Shown here: positions 8,862 to 17,129 of the stretch, in pieces
Layout: every line of letters begins with the position of its first letter
Position numbering within the stretch: position 1 is the first letter of the stretch
NCBI RefSeq assembly: GCF_014196525.1
Contig: NZ_JACIDX010000009.1
Location: 124,001 to 188,000, forward strand
From: Novosphingobium sediminicola
Lineage (GTDB): Bacteria; Pseudomonadota; Alphaproteobacteria; Sphingomonadales; Sphingomonadaceae
Direction of reading: 5' to 3'
DNA length: 64,000 bases
The notes under the pieces: generated by a model
Seen by the model: the letters and a program-made list of their open reading frames with translations, nothing else
Databases searched by the model: none
Told to the model about the DNA's origin: nothing
Program-made: the position numbers and the translations under genes

Positions 8862-10757
8862 GTGAAACAACCCAATTTCAACCCCCATCTTAACCGTCGC
8901 ACCGTTCTGGGCGCAGCTGCTTCTTTGGCGGCGACTGCGGCTCAGGGGGCGCTTGCTCGGCCCTCTTCAGGCAAGTGCCCCAATATCCTGTGGATCGTGT
9001 CGGAGGATAACAATCCTTACGTGGGCGCCTATGGCGATAAGCTGGCCCATACGCCCACAATCGACGGTCTGGCGCGCAAGGGCGCGTTGTTTCGCCATAT
9101 CTATTCCAATGCCCCAGTCTGCGCCCCCTCGCGCTTCGGCATCCTGACGGGCGTTTATCCCGAAAGCTGCGCGCCGGCCAATCACATGCGGGCCAATGCG
9201 CATTTCCCCAAAGAGTTTCAGACCTATCCCGAATTGCTGCGCGCCGCGGGCTATTTCTGCACCAATAACACCAAGACCGATTACAATTGCGATGTGAAGC
9301 CCGAGGCGATCTGGGACGTTCAGGGGCCGCAGGGCCATTGGCGCAAAAATCCGGGCGGCAAGCCCTTCATGGCGGTGTTCAATTACGAAACCACCCATGA
9401 ATCGCGCCTGTTTCAACCCACCCAAGGCCGCGTCACGCCCGATATGGTCGCGATCCCGCCTTTCCTGCCCGACACGCCGGCGATACGACAGGATTTCGCC
9501 AGCTATTACAATCTGATGGAAAAGATGGACGGCGAACTGGCCCAGCGCATCGCCGAGCTGGAAGCCGATGGGCTGGCCGAGGATACGATCATCTTCCACT
9601 ATTCCGACAATGGCGGCGTACTGCCCCGGTCCAAGCGCTATTGCTATGAGGATGGGCTGGCCTGCGAAATGGTGGTCTATGCCCCGCCCAAATGGCGCCA
9701 CCTGTTGCCCGTGGCGCCCGGGCGGAAAGTGACCAGTCCCGTCTCCTTCATCGATCTGGCGCCCACGGTGCTGGCGCTGGCTGGCGTGGCGCAGCCCGCG
9801 CAGATGGTGGGCAAACCCTTCCTTGGCCCCCGCGCTGCGCCCAAGACCTATGCCTTCGGGATGCGCAACCGCATGGATGAACGCTATGATTTTCAGCGCA
9901 CCGTCACCGATGGCCGCTGGCGCTATATTCGCAATTACATGCCGCATCGCCCGTGGGGCCAGCATCAGGCGTTCGAATGGCTGGCCAAGGGCTATCAGGA
10001 TTGGGAAAGCGCCCATCGCGCAGGAACGCTCAACGCCGATCAGGATCGGTTCTTCCACACCAAACCCTTTGAAGAACTCTATGACCTGAACAGCGACCCT
10101 CATGAATTGCGCAATCTGGCCGCCGATCCTGCGGCAAGAGCGCAGATGGAACGGCTGAGCAAGGCGCTCAATACGCATATGGTGGCGATCAACGACAATG
10201 GCTTCATCCCCGAAGCCATGGCGGGCGAAGGCTATTTCGAGAGCCGGGATCGCAAGACCTATCCCCTGACGCAGGTGATGGAGATGGCGCGTCTGGCGGC
10301 GAGCGGCACGGGCAGCGAGGCGCAACTGGTCGAGGGGCTGAACCATCCCCTGCCCGTGATGCGTTATTGGGCGGCAACGGGCCTGCTGATTGGCGGCCAG
10401 CATGGGGCCAAGGCTGCCCTGCTGACCGCTCTGGCCAAGGACGGCGCCGATCAGGTCCGAGTCGTGGTCGCCGAAGCATTGATCCGTATGGACGAGATCG
10501 ACGAACCCGTCCGCGTCCTGACCGTTCTGGCCGCGCAGGACAAGGTGTGGCCGGTGCAGTTGCAGGCGCTCAACGCGTTGACCTATATCGGGGACCATGC
10601 CCGTCCCGCCCTGCCCGTGGTGCAACAGGCCGCGCAAAGCGAGCAGGAATATGTCCGCAACGCCGGACGCTATCTCAGTGCGGTGCTGGAAGGGAAATAT
10701 ACGCCCTCGATGCCGATCATGGATTTCGAACGGCTGATCCGCCGCATGAAGGTCTAA
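8862..10757 (+). CDS. Tat-exported sulfatase with C-terminal HEAT-like repeats
   Basis: Read from the GTG at 8862 this is 631 residues; a TTG at 8844 is in frame but has no better ribosome site. The N-terminus is a Tat leader (NRRTVLGAAASLAATAA). The sulfatase domain has IVSEDNNPYVGAYGD, the motif CAPSR with Cys87, and YSDNGGVLPRS. The last roughly 150 residues are helical repeats (VEGLNHPLPVMRYWAATGLL..., ADQVRVVVAEALIRM...) of the HEAT/PBS type. Such fusions occur in sulfatases related to N-sulfoglucosamine sulfohydrolase. The 3' end overlaps the convergent LacI gene by 3 bp. Confidence 0.9.
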   Translation: MKQPNFNPHLNRRTVLGAAASLAATAAQGALARPSSGKCPNILWIVSEDNNPYVGAYGDKLAHTPTIDGLARKGALFRHIYSNAPVCAPSRFGILTGVYPESCAPANHMRANAHFPKEFQTYPELLRAAGYFCTNNTKTDYNCDVKPEAIWDVQGPQGHWRKNPGGKPFMAVFNYETTHESRLFQPTQGRVTPDMVAIPPFLPDTPAIRQDFASYYNLMEKMDGELAQRIAELEADGLAEDTIIFHYSDNGGVLPRSKRYCYEDGLACEMVVYAPPKWRHLLPVAPGRKVTSPVSFIDLAPTVLALAGVAQPAQMVGKPFLGPRAAPKTYAFGMRNRMDERYDFQRTVTDGRWRYIRNYMPHRPWGQHQAFEWLAKGYQDWESAHRAGTLNADQDRFFHTKPFEELYDLNSDPHELRNLAADPAARAQMERLSKALNTHMVAINDNGFIPEAMAGEGYFESRDRKTYPLTQVMEMARLAASGTGSEAQLVEGLNHPLPVMRYWAATGLLIGGQHGAKAALLTALAKDGADQVRVVVAEALIRMDEIDEPVRVLTVLAAQDKVWPVQLQALNALTYIGDHARPALPVVQQAAQSEQEYVRNAGRYLSAVLEGKYTPSMPIMDFERLIRRMKV

Positions 10758-11818
10758 AACGGATAGGGTTCGAGGCAATGCTGGCGGCTGCCGTCGGTGG
10801 AGCCTCGAATAATCAGCTTATAGTCAAAGGGCTGCGGCTTGAAATCGGGATTGATCGCCGCTTCAACCGCAGCCCGCGCAATATCGCGCACCGGCTGATG
10901 CACGGTGGTGATGGGCGGAAACACCATGCGGGCGATGGGCGAATCGTCAAAGCCCGCCACCGCCAGATCATCGGGCACCCGGTATCCCAGCCGCGCCGCC
11001 TCGGCCAGAACCCCCGCCGCCATTTCATCGCCCGAGGCAAAAATCGCGGTCGGTCGCTGGGGCAGAGCCAGCAGGCTGGTGGTGGCCGAAACGCCTGCGG
11101 CAAAGCTGAAATCGCCGCGAATGACCAGCGCCGGATCTTCCTCCAGCCCTGCCTCGGCCACAGCCTTGCGATAGGCAACCAGCCGCGCCTCCGAGGCGCG
11201 CAGGGGCAGAGGCGGGGCGATCATGCCGATCCGCTTGTGCCCCAGTCCGATCAGATGGCGCATCAGTTCCAGCGCGCAGGGCTCCTCGTTGACCGGCACC
11301 GTCAGCCCATAGCCCGGCGTCACCGCCGCCACGCGCACCACGGCAATATTGGCCCGCTCGAAATGCTCCAGAATCCGCTGGTCGTTGCAAAAGGGCGGAG
11401 TCAGTATGACGCAGTCGGGGCGGGCGGAGAAATTGATCGACACGATGTCCGAGGCCATATGCTGATGATAATCCAGCGTGGCTGTGATCAGATTATAGCC
11501 CTTGTCACGGCAGGCCGAACCCATCGCGATCATCATGCGCGAAATATAGCTGATGCCCGAACCCAGCAGCACCAGACCGATCAGATAGCTGCGCTGCCCC
11601 GCCAATTGCCTCGCGGCCAGAGAGGGTTTGTAGCCCAGTTCTCTGATCGCCTGATTGACCCTTTCGCGCGCCTCGGGGCCAACGCGCTTCTCTCCATTGA
11701 CCACGCGCGAAACGGTCTTGAACGAAACACCGGCTGCCTTGGCGACATCCTTGATTGTTGCCACTGATGAAACGATCCCCGTCTGGCCCCGCGCGTCGGT
11801 TTGCGCGTTTTTGTACAT
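10754..11818 (-). CDS. LacI-family transcriptional regulator
   Basis: 354 residues: N-terminal helix-turn-helix (IKDVAKAAGVSFKTVSRVVNGEKRVG, about residues 21-46), hinge with LAARQLAG, then a periplasmic-binding-protein-like effector domain (SYLIGLVLLG..., VAGFDDSPIARMVFPPITTVHQP). LacI regulators usually repress sugar or catabolic genes until a ligand binds. The ATG at 11818 has a poor ribosome site; GTG at 11764 is a possible shorter start. It is divergent from the MFS transporter and convergent with the third sulfatase, so it may control either. Confidence 0.92.
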   Translation of the reverse strand: MYKNAQTDARGQTGIVSSVATIKDVAKAAGVSFKTVSRVVNGEKRVGPEARERVNQAIRELGYKPSLAARQLAGQRSYLIGLVLLGSGISYISRMMIAMGSACRDKGYNLITATLDYHQHMASDIVSINFSARPDCVILTPPFCNDQRILEHFERANIAVVRVAAVTPGYGLTVPVNEEPCALELMRHLIGLGHKRIGMIAPPLPLRASEARLVAYRKAVAEAGLEEDPALVIRGDFSFAAGVSATTSLLALPQRPTAIFASGDEMAAGVLAEAARLGYRVPDDLAVAGFDDSPIARMVFPPITTVHQPVRDIARAAVEAAINPDFKPQPFDYKLIIRGSTDGSRQHCLEPYPF

Positions 11819-11889
11819 ATTGGCAAATTTCCGGCGGGCAAGATCGCAGGGCGCCCCGCAAAATGCAAATGATGCTTTTTCACCACGCT

Positions 11890-11913
11890 TTGCCGCAAGT
11901 TAGCGTGCGGCAA
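11890..11913. repeat. inverted repeat upstream of the MFS transporter
   Basis: TTGCCGCA (11890-11897) and TGCGGCAA (11906-11913) form an 8-bp perfect inverted repeat around 8 nt, between the divergent LacI (11818) and MFS (12007) starts. It is a candidate regulatory site for this promoter region; no matching copy elsewhere was noticed. Confidence 0.35.
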
Positions 11914-12006
11914 CCGTTCGACTGGCCAGTCTGTCGGATCATGGCTATGCATTTGGAAAGTTTTCGCCAGCATCCCGACCAACGGGGCGGCACGGGGGGA
12001 GAGGAC

Positions 12007-13422
12007 GTGGGCGATATCTTGCGCGCAAAGCGCTATTTCCCTTTTGCCGCGCTATTGCTTGCAAACTTCATGGAAGTTTTGAACGCGATGTTCGTGAATG
12101 TCTCGATGCCGGTGGTGGCGCGCGACCTTCACGCATCCAGTCATATAACCCATTGGTTTTACAGCTCCTATGCGCTCGGCTTTGCGCTGACACTGGTGCT
12201 GACCGGGCCGATGGCGGACCGGGTCGGGCATCGGCGGGTCTTTCTGGCGGGCGCCGCGCTCTATGTCGGGGCCTCGCTGTCCTGCGCCATGTCGGGGGGG
12301 ATCATGGCCTTCCTGCTCTCGCGCCTGGCGCAGGGCGCCGCTTTTGCGCTGACCGCGCCGCAAATCATGGGGCTGCTCCATATCCTCTATGCCCCGCATG
12401 ACCGCGTCCGGCTGCTGCCCGCGCTGGGCTTTGCCTCGGCCTCGGCGGGCACATTCGGGCCGGTCGTGGCGGGCTTGCTGATATCGGGCAATTTTGCCGA
12501 TCTTGGCTGGCGCGTGGTGTTTATGGTCGGGGCGATGATCGGCGTGACGGCGCTGCTGCTCGGCTACTGGCTGCTGCCGCGCGACACGCATCGCCCTCAG
12601 GATGGGAGACATGAAGATCAAGGATTTCTGTATCGACCTATGCCGCTGGTGATAGCGGTGGGCGCGATCATGGCGATGTTCGAATGGCTGGGGCGAGATA
12701 CGGCAGGATTTCATCCATGGATGATGGCACTGGCCGCCCTGCCCTTTGTGGCCCTATGGCGGATCAGGCGGGGCACGTTTTCGCTGCGCCGCCCGTGGGA
12801 CGCGCGCCCCGATCCTGCCGCCCTGTCGCAACTGGCCACCGGCGCGATGCTGACCATCTGTTTCAGCGCCAGCAGCAACAGCCTGATCATCATCATCAAC
12901 CACATTCTTCAAAACGGGCGGGGTCATTCCCCCTATGTCTCGGGCGCGATCCAGATCCCCTATGGCATGGGCGTGTTCCTCTCGATCCTGTTCTTTGGCC
13001 GGTTTCTGCTGAAAAAGGACGGGCGGTTTGTCATTGCCGCCGGGGCTGCGCTGCTCGGTCTTGCCGCGCCGCTGATCATGTGGGCGGGGCAAAATCCGCA
13101 TTGGCCCGTCTGGGCGCTGCTGCCCATTCTGGTGCTGGCGGGCATGGGGGTTGGCATGACATCGGGCTGCATCGGCCCGGCCAGCATGGCGCGCATCGCC
13201 CCCGCCCATGCCGGAGCCAGCGCCGCAGCGCTGCGACTGGGGCAACAGATCGGCCTGGCGCTGGGCGGGGCGTTGATCATGCGTCCCTATTTCTATCTGT
13301 CGCAGCAACCTGTGGCGGGCACGGGGCCGCCATCCTATCTGCTGGTTCTGCTCTTCGTACTGGCAACGGCGGTGATGCTGGCCGCCAGCTTTCCCCGACC
13401 GCTCTTTCCCCCGCGCGCTTAA
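12007..13422 (+). CDS. MFS transporter, DHA2/EmrB-like
   Basis: From the GTG at 12007, which has a strong GGGGGGAGAGG ribosome site, the product is about 471 residues. It has many hydrophobic helices and the MFS motif A-like segment GPMADRVGHRRVFLAGAALYVG between helices 2 and 3, plus an early helix FAALLLANFMEVLNAMFVNVSMPVVARDL typical of DHA2 drug/H+ antiporters. Longer in-frame ORF sequence upstream to 11755 overlaps the LacI gene and is unlikely to be coding. Probable export or uptake of an aromatic or small acidic compound linked to the locus. It ends 1 bp from the convergent LacI gene. Confidence 0.88.
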   Translation: MGDILRAKRYFPFAALLLANFMEVLNAMFVNVSMPVVARDLHASSHITHWFYSSYALGFALTLVLTGPMADRVGHRRVFLAGAALYVGASLSCAMSGGIMAFLLSRLAQGAAFALTAPQIMGLLHILYAPHDRVRLLPALGFASASAGTFGPVVAGLLISGNFADLGWRVVFMVGAMIGVTALLLGYWLLPRDTHRPQDGRHEDQGFLYRPMPLVIAVGAIMAMFEWLGRDTAGFHPWMMALAALPFVALWRIRRGTFSLRRPWDARPDPAALSQLATGAMLTICFSASSNSLIIIINHILQNGRGHSPYVSGAIQIPYGMGVFLSILFFGRFLLKKDGRFVIAAGAALLGLAAPLIMWAGQNPHWPVWALLPILVLAGMGVGMTSGCIGPASMARIAPAHAGASAAALRLGQQIGLALGGALIMRPYFYLSQQPVAGTGPPSYLLVLLFVLATAVMLAASFPRPLFPPRA

Positions 13423-13423
13423 G

Positions 13424-14452
13424 TCACGCCTGGGCCGTGCTGCCGCGTGGAATCAATTCGACCGGAAATGTCATCACCCTCGCGCGGGCTGGTGCCGCCT
13501 CGGTCAGCCAGCAAACGGCCTGATAGGCCATGTCCGAATTGGGCTGGCGCACGGTGGTCAGCGCAGGCCATGTCAGCCGCCCGAAATCGGCATTGCCATA
13601 ACCCGCCACGGCCAGATCCTGCGGCAAGGAAAAACCGGCCGCATGGCCGCGCGCCAAAACACCGGCGGCCACTTCATCATTGAAGGCAAAGATCGCGGTA
13701 GGACGATGTTTTTGCGACAACAGTTGCGCCGCTTCATTATAGCCGATGGGATTTTCGCCTTCCCGCGTCCGGCTGCCAATCGGATAGCCGATGTTGCAAA
13801 TCTGCTCAGGCACTCCGCCAAGACGCTCGATTTCCTGAACAAAGCCCTGATAACGCTGGGCCGCCGCAACATGGCCCACGACATTCATGATCAGGCCAAA
13901 ATGGCGATGCCCCTTTTCCCATAAATGCCGCGCGACCAAGGCCCCGCCATGCATTTCATCGGCCTGTACCACATCGGACCGTTCAAAATCCCCCATCGGT
14001 GAATGCCGGACATAGCGCAGACCCAATTCGTCAAGCATCGCCAGCAATCCCTCATTGCTGCTGAGGGGAGCGGTGACAAAGATCCCGTCGACGGGGGCGG
14101 CCTGCAATTGGCGGCGAAAGGTATCGATGGCGTCGCTCTGTTCAGGATCGAATTCGCGGATGATAAGATGATAGCCGCGCTCCTGACAGGCCCGCGCGGC
14201 GCCGCGATAGATCTGCGACATGAAAAATGCCGTCATCCAATTGGAAACGATGCATATTCTCAACGTCTTGGCGCTGGCCAGCGCGCGGGCCGAGACATTC
14301 ATCTGATAGCCCAGTTGCTGGACCGCCTCCATCACCCGATCACGCGTTTCGGCCCCCACGCCTTTCTCGCCATTGAGCGTGCGGGCCACCGTTTTGGCGG
14401 ACACTCCGGTAATCCGGGCAACATCATCTAGCGTGGGTCTGCGGTTCGACAT
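13424..14452 (-). CDS. LacI-family transcriptional regulator
   Basis: 342 residues from ATG 14452 (an in-frame TTG at 14470 exists). The helix-turn-helix TLDDVARITGVSAKTVARTLNGEKGVG is at residues 7-33, followed by a ligand-binding domain with LRICIVSNWMTAFFMSQ, TAIFAFNDEVAAGV and VAGYGNADFGRLTWPALTTV. It is divergent from the TonB receptor at 14670, and a perfect 16-bp palindrome sits in the shared promoter region. Autoregulation and control of that receptor, and possibly of its paralogue at 3012-5414, are the simplest reading. Confidence 0.92.
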   Translation of the reverse strand: MSNRRPTLDDVARITGVSAKTVARTLNGEKGVGAETRDRVMEAVQQLGYQMNVSARALASAKTLRICIVSNWMTAFFMSQIYRGAARACQERGYHLIIREFDPEQSDAIDTFRRQLQAAPVDGIFVTAPLSSNEGLLAMLDELGLRYVRHSPMGDFERSDVVQADEMHGGALVARHLWEKGHRHFGLIMNVVGHVAAAQRYQGFVQEIERLGGVPEQICNIGYPIGSRTREGENPIGYNEAAQLLSQKHRPTAIFAFNDEVAAGVLARGHAAGFSLPQDLAVAGYGNADFGRLTWPALTTVRQPNSDMAYQAVCWLTEAAPARARVMTFPVELIPRGSTAQA

Positions 14453-14513
14453 GGGCGTTGCATAAGCCAATAGGACGGGGCCTGTCCACGCGGGTCGATA
14501 CGCATGGCGTTTC

Positions 14514-14542
14514 TTGACAGCCCTGTCACGGCGGCTTAGGCA
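14514..14542 (+). promoter_or_regulatory. candidate sigma-70 promoter of the second TonB receptor
   Basis: A perfect -35 TTGACA (14514-14519) is followed after 17 bp by a weak -10 TAGGCA (14537-14542). The -35 is embedded in a 14-bp palindrome, TGACAGCCCTGTCA (14515-14528), and the LacI-type palindrome begins 2 bp after the -10. The geometry fits a promoter that is blocked by a repressor. Confidence 0.4.
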
Positions 14543-14543
14543 T

Positions 14544-14561
14544 TACGTCAGCGCTGACGTT
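14544..14561. promoter_or_regulatory. LacI-type operator (palindrome ACGTCAGCGCTGACGT)
   Basis: Positions 14545-14560 form a perfect 16-bp palindrome centred on C|G between the LacI gene and the TonB receptor. LacI-family operators are typically even palindromes of this size. The related site 5463-5480 shares T-purine-CGTCA-purine-C in its left half. Confidence 0.6.
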
Positions 14562-14669
14562 GATTCGTACTAAGCGCTGAAAATGAGATTTACCCTTCGA
14601 ATTGGACCGAGTTCGCCAAAGGACCGGCCGATTTGGGGTGCAAGAATTATAACAGGGAGAGACATCGTC

Positions 14670-17063
14670 ATGAAATCCATCCGCACGGCCCTTTTGCTGG
14701 GCCTGGCAACGACAGCGCTGACGCAGGCAGCTCATGCGCAGCAGTCCCCCGCCACCGAAGCGGCCCCCGGTGACATTGTCGTCACCGCGCAAAAGCGCGC
14801 CGAACGCCTTCAGGATGTGCCTCTCGCCGTCACCGCGCTCAGCGCGCAGGCGCTGGCCACGCGCAACATCACCGACACCACCAGTCTGGGCCAGATCTCG
14901 CCCTCGCTGACCTATACGCAGGGCACCAATCCGAACAACTCGAACTTCCGCATCCGCGGCATCGGCACCGCCGTGTTTGGAGTGGGCAATGAATCCTCGG
15001 TCTCGGTGGTGATGGACGGCGTGGTCATGGCCCGCGCGGCACAGGGCTTTTCCGATCTGGCCGATATTGAACGGATCGAGGTGCTGCGCGGCCCGCAAGG
15101 CACGCTGTTCGGCAAGAACGCCACCGGCGGCGCAATCAACGTGGTCACCGCCCGCCCGACCAGCGAATTGTCGGGCAAGGTCAATGCCACCATCGCCGAA
15201 AAGGGCGAATATCACCTGAACGGCACCGTCTCGGGCCCGCTGAGCGAGCATGTCCGTCTGCGCCTGAGCGGCTATTACAACAAGGATGACGGCTATATCT
15301 ATAACGTCGCCCGCAAGGCCAAGACCAATGGCGGCGAAGGCTATGGCCTGCGCGGCAAGCTGGAGGTGGATATCGGGCGCCTGAACCTGCTGGCCGGGTT
15401 CAATTATGGCCATAACCAATCGCAATGCTGCCAGACGGTTGCCATCCGCACCGACAATGCCAATCTGGCCTTGCTTCAGGCCCCGGTGATCGCCGGTCCG
15501 TCGAACACACAGGTCAATTCGAACCTCGACACCGTAACGCTGACCACGCAGCAGACCTATTCGCTGGAGGCGAAGCTCGACCTTGGCGCAGTATCGCTCA
15601 CCTCGGTCAGCGCTTATCAGAAGTATAAGTTCTATAATAATCAGGATGTTGATGCCGTCAACACCGATGTGCCCATCTACAGCGGCGGCACGGCGGCCCC
15701 CGCCTATGCCCAGTTCGACGTGAATGGCGGCGGCTATCAACTGGACAATTTCTCGCAGGAACTGCGCCTGTCCAATGCCAAGAAAGGGCGGCTCAATTAT
15801 GTCGGCGGCCTCTATTTCTCGGACTTGACGATTGATCGCGATTTCACGCGCCGCATCGTCACCTGCTCGGCGCCTGCCTCATCGGGGCTGCCCATCGGGG
15901 CGCCCTGCCCTGCGGCCAATGTCGTGGGCTCGTCGGGGGCCAGCCTGGCCCATCTGCGCTCCTATCAATATGCCGGGTTTGGTCAGGTCGATTACAATCT
16001 GGTCGGCGGGCTGAAGGCGATCGGCGGCATGCGTTGGCAGCATGAATATATCTCGGTCTATGGCTTCCAATATCCCAATGCGCCCTTTGCCGGGGATTCG
16101 CTCAATGTCCCGGTCACGCGCGGTTTCACCGCCGCCTCGGACGAGGTGCTGACCGGCAAGGCGGGCCTGCAATATGAATTCAACCGCAATGCGCAGGCCT
16201 ATGCCACCTATACGCGCGGCTATAAGGGGCAATCGCTGGGCACCGAATATAATCAGACGTTCAACAACAATGCCGTGGTCCGCCCCGAAACTGTCAACGC
16301 CTTCGAAGTGGGCTTCAAAGGCACGACCATCGACCGCAAGCTGAGCATCGCGGTGTCGGCCTTTATCGCCAAATACAAGGATCTGCAGGTTCAGGCCAAC
16401 AAGTCTGACCAATCGACCGGCAATTTCCTTTTCACCGTGACCAATGCGGGCGCGGCCACCACCAAGGGCGTCGAGATCGAACTGACCCTGCGCCCGGTCG
16501 ATGGGCTTTCGATCAATTCCTCGCTGGCCTATACCCATGCCCGCTTTGACGCAGATGGCCTTGCCTGCCCGCTGCAAAATCAGGCCAGTTTCGCCACCAT
16601 CGCCTATGGTGCCACGCCGCCCACCAACGCCTGCTACAAGCAATATAGCGTCAACAATGTCCTGTCGGGCGCGAACCAGAACGTGCGCGGCGGCATCCTG
16701 CCCAACACGCCCGAATGGCGCTTTACCATCAACCCGCGCTATGAACGCAATGTGGGCTCGATGATCGCCTATGTCGATCTGGCCATGGCCTATCAGAGCA
16801 GCGTGCTCTTCGCGCTGGAGCAGGACCCGCTGCTGGTGCAGCGCGCCTATACGACCTTTGACCTCTCGCTGGGCTTGCGTCCGGCGGACAAGGGGCTCAG
16901 CGTCTCGATCTTTGCCAAGAACCTGACCGATCAGCGCTTCTATTCCGCCATGGGCCATGGCAGCGAGCTGACCTCGCAATCGTTGACACCCAACAACCTC
17001 ACCGCTTTCGTGCCCAAGGCGGCCTCGCGCTACTTTGGCCTGAGCGTAGGCTATTCGTTCTGA
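14670..17063 (+). CDS. TonB-dependent outer membrane receptor
   Basis: 797 residues from ATG 14670, which has a GGGAGA ribosome site and gives a clean signal peptide (MKSIRTALLLGLATTALTQA, cut near AHAQQ). Plug: IVVTAQKRAERLQDVPLAVTAL and ERIEVLRGPQGTLFGKNATGGAINVVTARP; the barrel ends GYSF. It is nearly a copy of the receptor at 3012-5414, including the CCQT motif and the segment EFNRNAQAYATYTRGYKGQS. It precedes two sulfatases on the same strand, with a strong hairpin in between. Likely imports the sulfated ligand that the neighbouring sulfatases process. Confidence 0.93.
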   Translation: MKSIRTALLLGLATTALTQAAHAQQSPATEAAPGDIVVTAQKRAERLQDVPLAVTALSAQALATRNITDTTSLGQISPSLTYTQGTNPNNSNFRIRGIGTAVFGVGNESSVSVVMDGVVMARAAQGFSDLADIERIEVLRGPQGTLFGKNATGGAINVVTARPTSELSGKVNATIAEKGEYHLNGTVSGPLSEHVRLRLSGYYNKDDGYIYNVARKAKTNGGEGYGLRGKLEVDIGRLNLLAGFNYGHNQSQCCQTVAIRTDNANLALLQAPVIAGPSNTQVNSNLDTVTLTTQQTYSLEAKLDLGAVSLTSVSAYQKYKFYNNQDVDAVNTDVPIYSGGTAAPAYAQFDVNGGGYQLDNFSQELRLSNAKKGRLNYVGGLYFSDLTIDRDFTRRIVTCSAPASSGLPIGAPCPAANVVGSSGASLAHLRSYQYAGFGQVDYNLVGGLKAIGGMRWQHEYISVYGFQYPNAPFAGDSLNVPVTRGFTAASDEVLTGKAGLQYEFNRNAQAYATYTRGYKGQSLGTEYNQTFNNNAVVRPETVNAFEVGFKGTTIDRKLSIAVSAFIAKYKDLQVQANKSDQSTGNFLFTVTNAGAATTKGVEIELTLRPVDGLSINSSLAYTHARFDADGLACPLQNQASFATIAYGATPPTNACYKQYSVNNVLSGANQNVRGGILPNTPEWRFTINPRYERNVGSMIAYVDLAMAYQSSVLFALEQDPLLVQRAYTTFDLSLGLRPADKGLSVSIFAKNLTDQRFYSAMGHGSELTSQSLTPNNLTAFVPKAASRYFGLSVGYSF

Positions 17064-17078
17064 TACTTCCTCTGACAA

Positions 17079-17104
17079 AAGGGCGGGGTCGCAACCCCGC
17101 CCTT
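17079..17104 (+). terminator. strong GC hairpin after the second TonB receptor
   Basis: An 11-bp perfect stem (AAGGGCGGGGT with ACCCCGCCCTT) with a 4-nt loop starts 15 bp after the receptor stop. The following T-run is weak (CTTCTGCTC). It is probably a partial terminator or RNA stabiliser that lowers expression of the downstream sulfatases relative to the receptor. Confidence 0.65.
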
Positions 17105-17129
17105 CTGCTCCCTTCGGAGAGGGCATGAA

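Noticed and set aside
8967..10778. 603-residue open frame on the minus strand
   Set aside because: Antisense to the HEAT-repeat sulfatase; no ribosome site or family features.
11755..12006. N-terminal extension of the MFS transporter
   Set aside because: It overlaps the LacI gene; the GTG at 12007 has a strong ribosome site and begins right before the first membrane helix.
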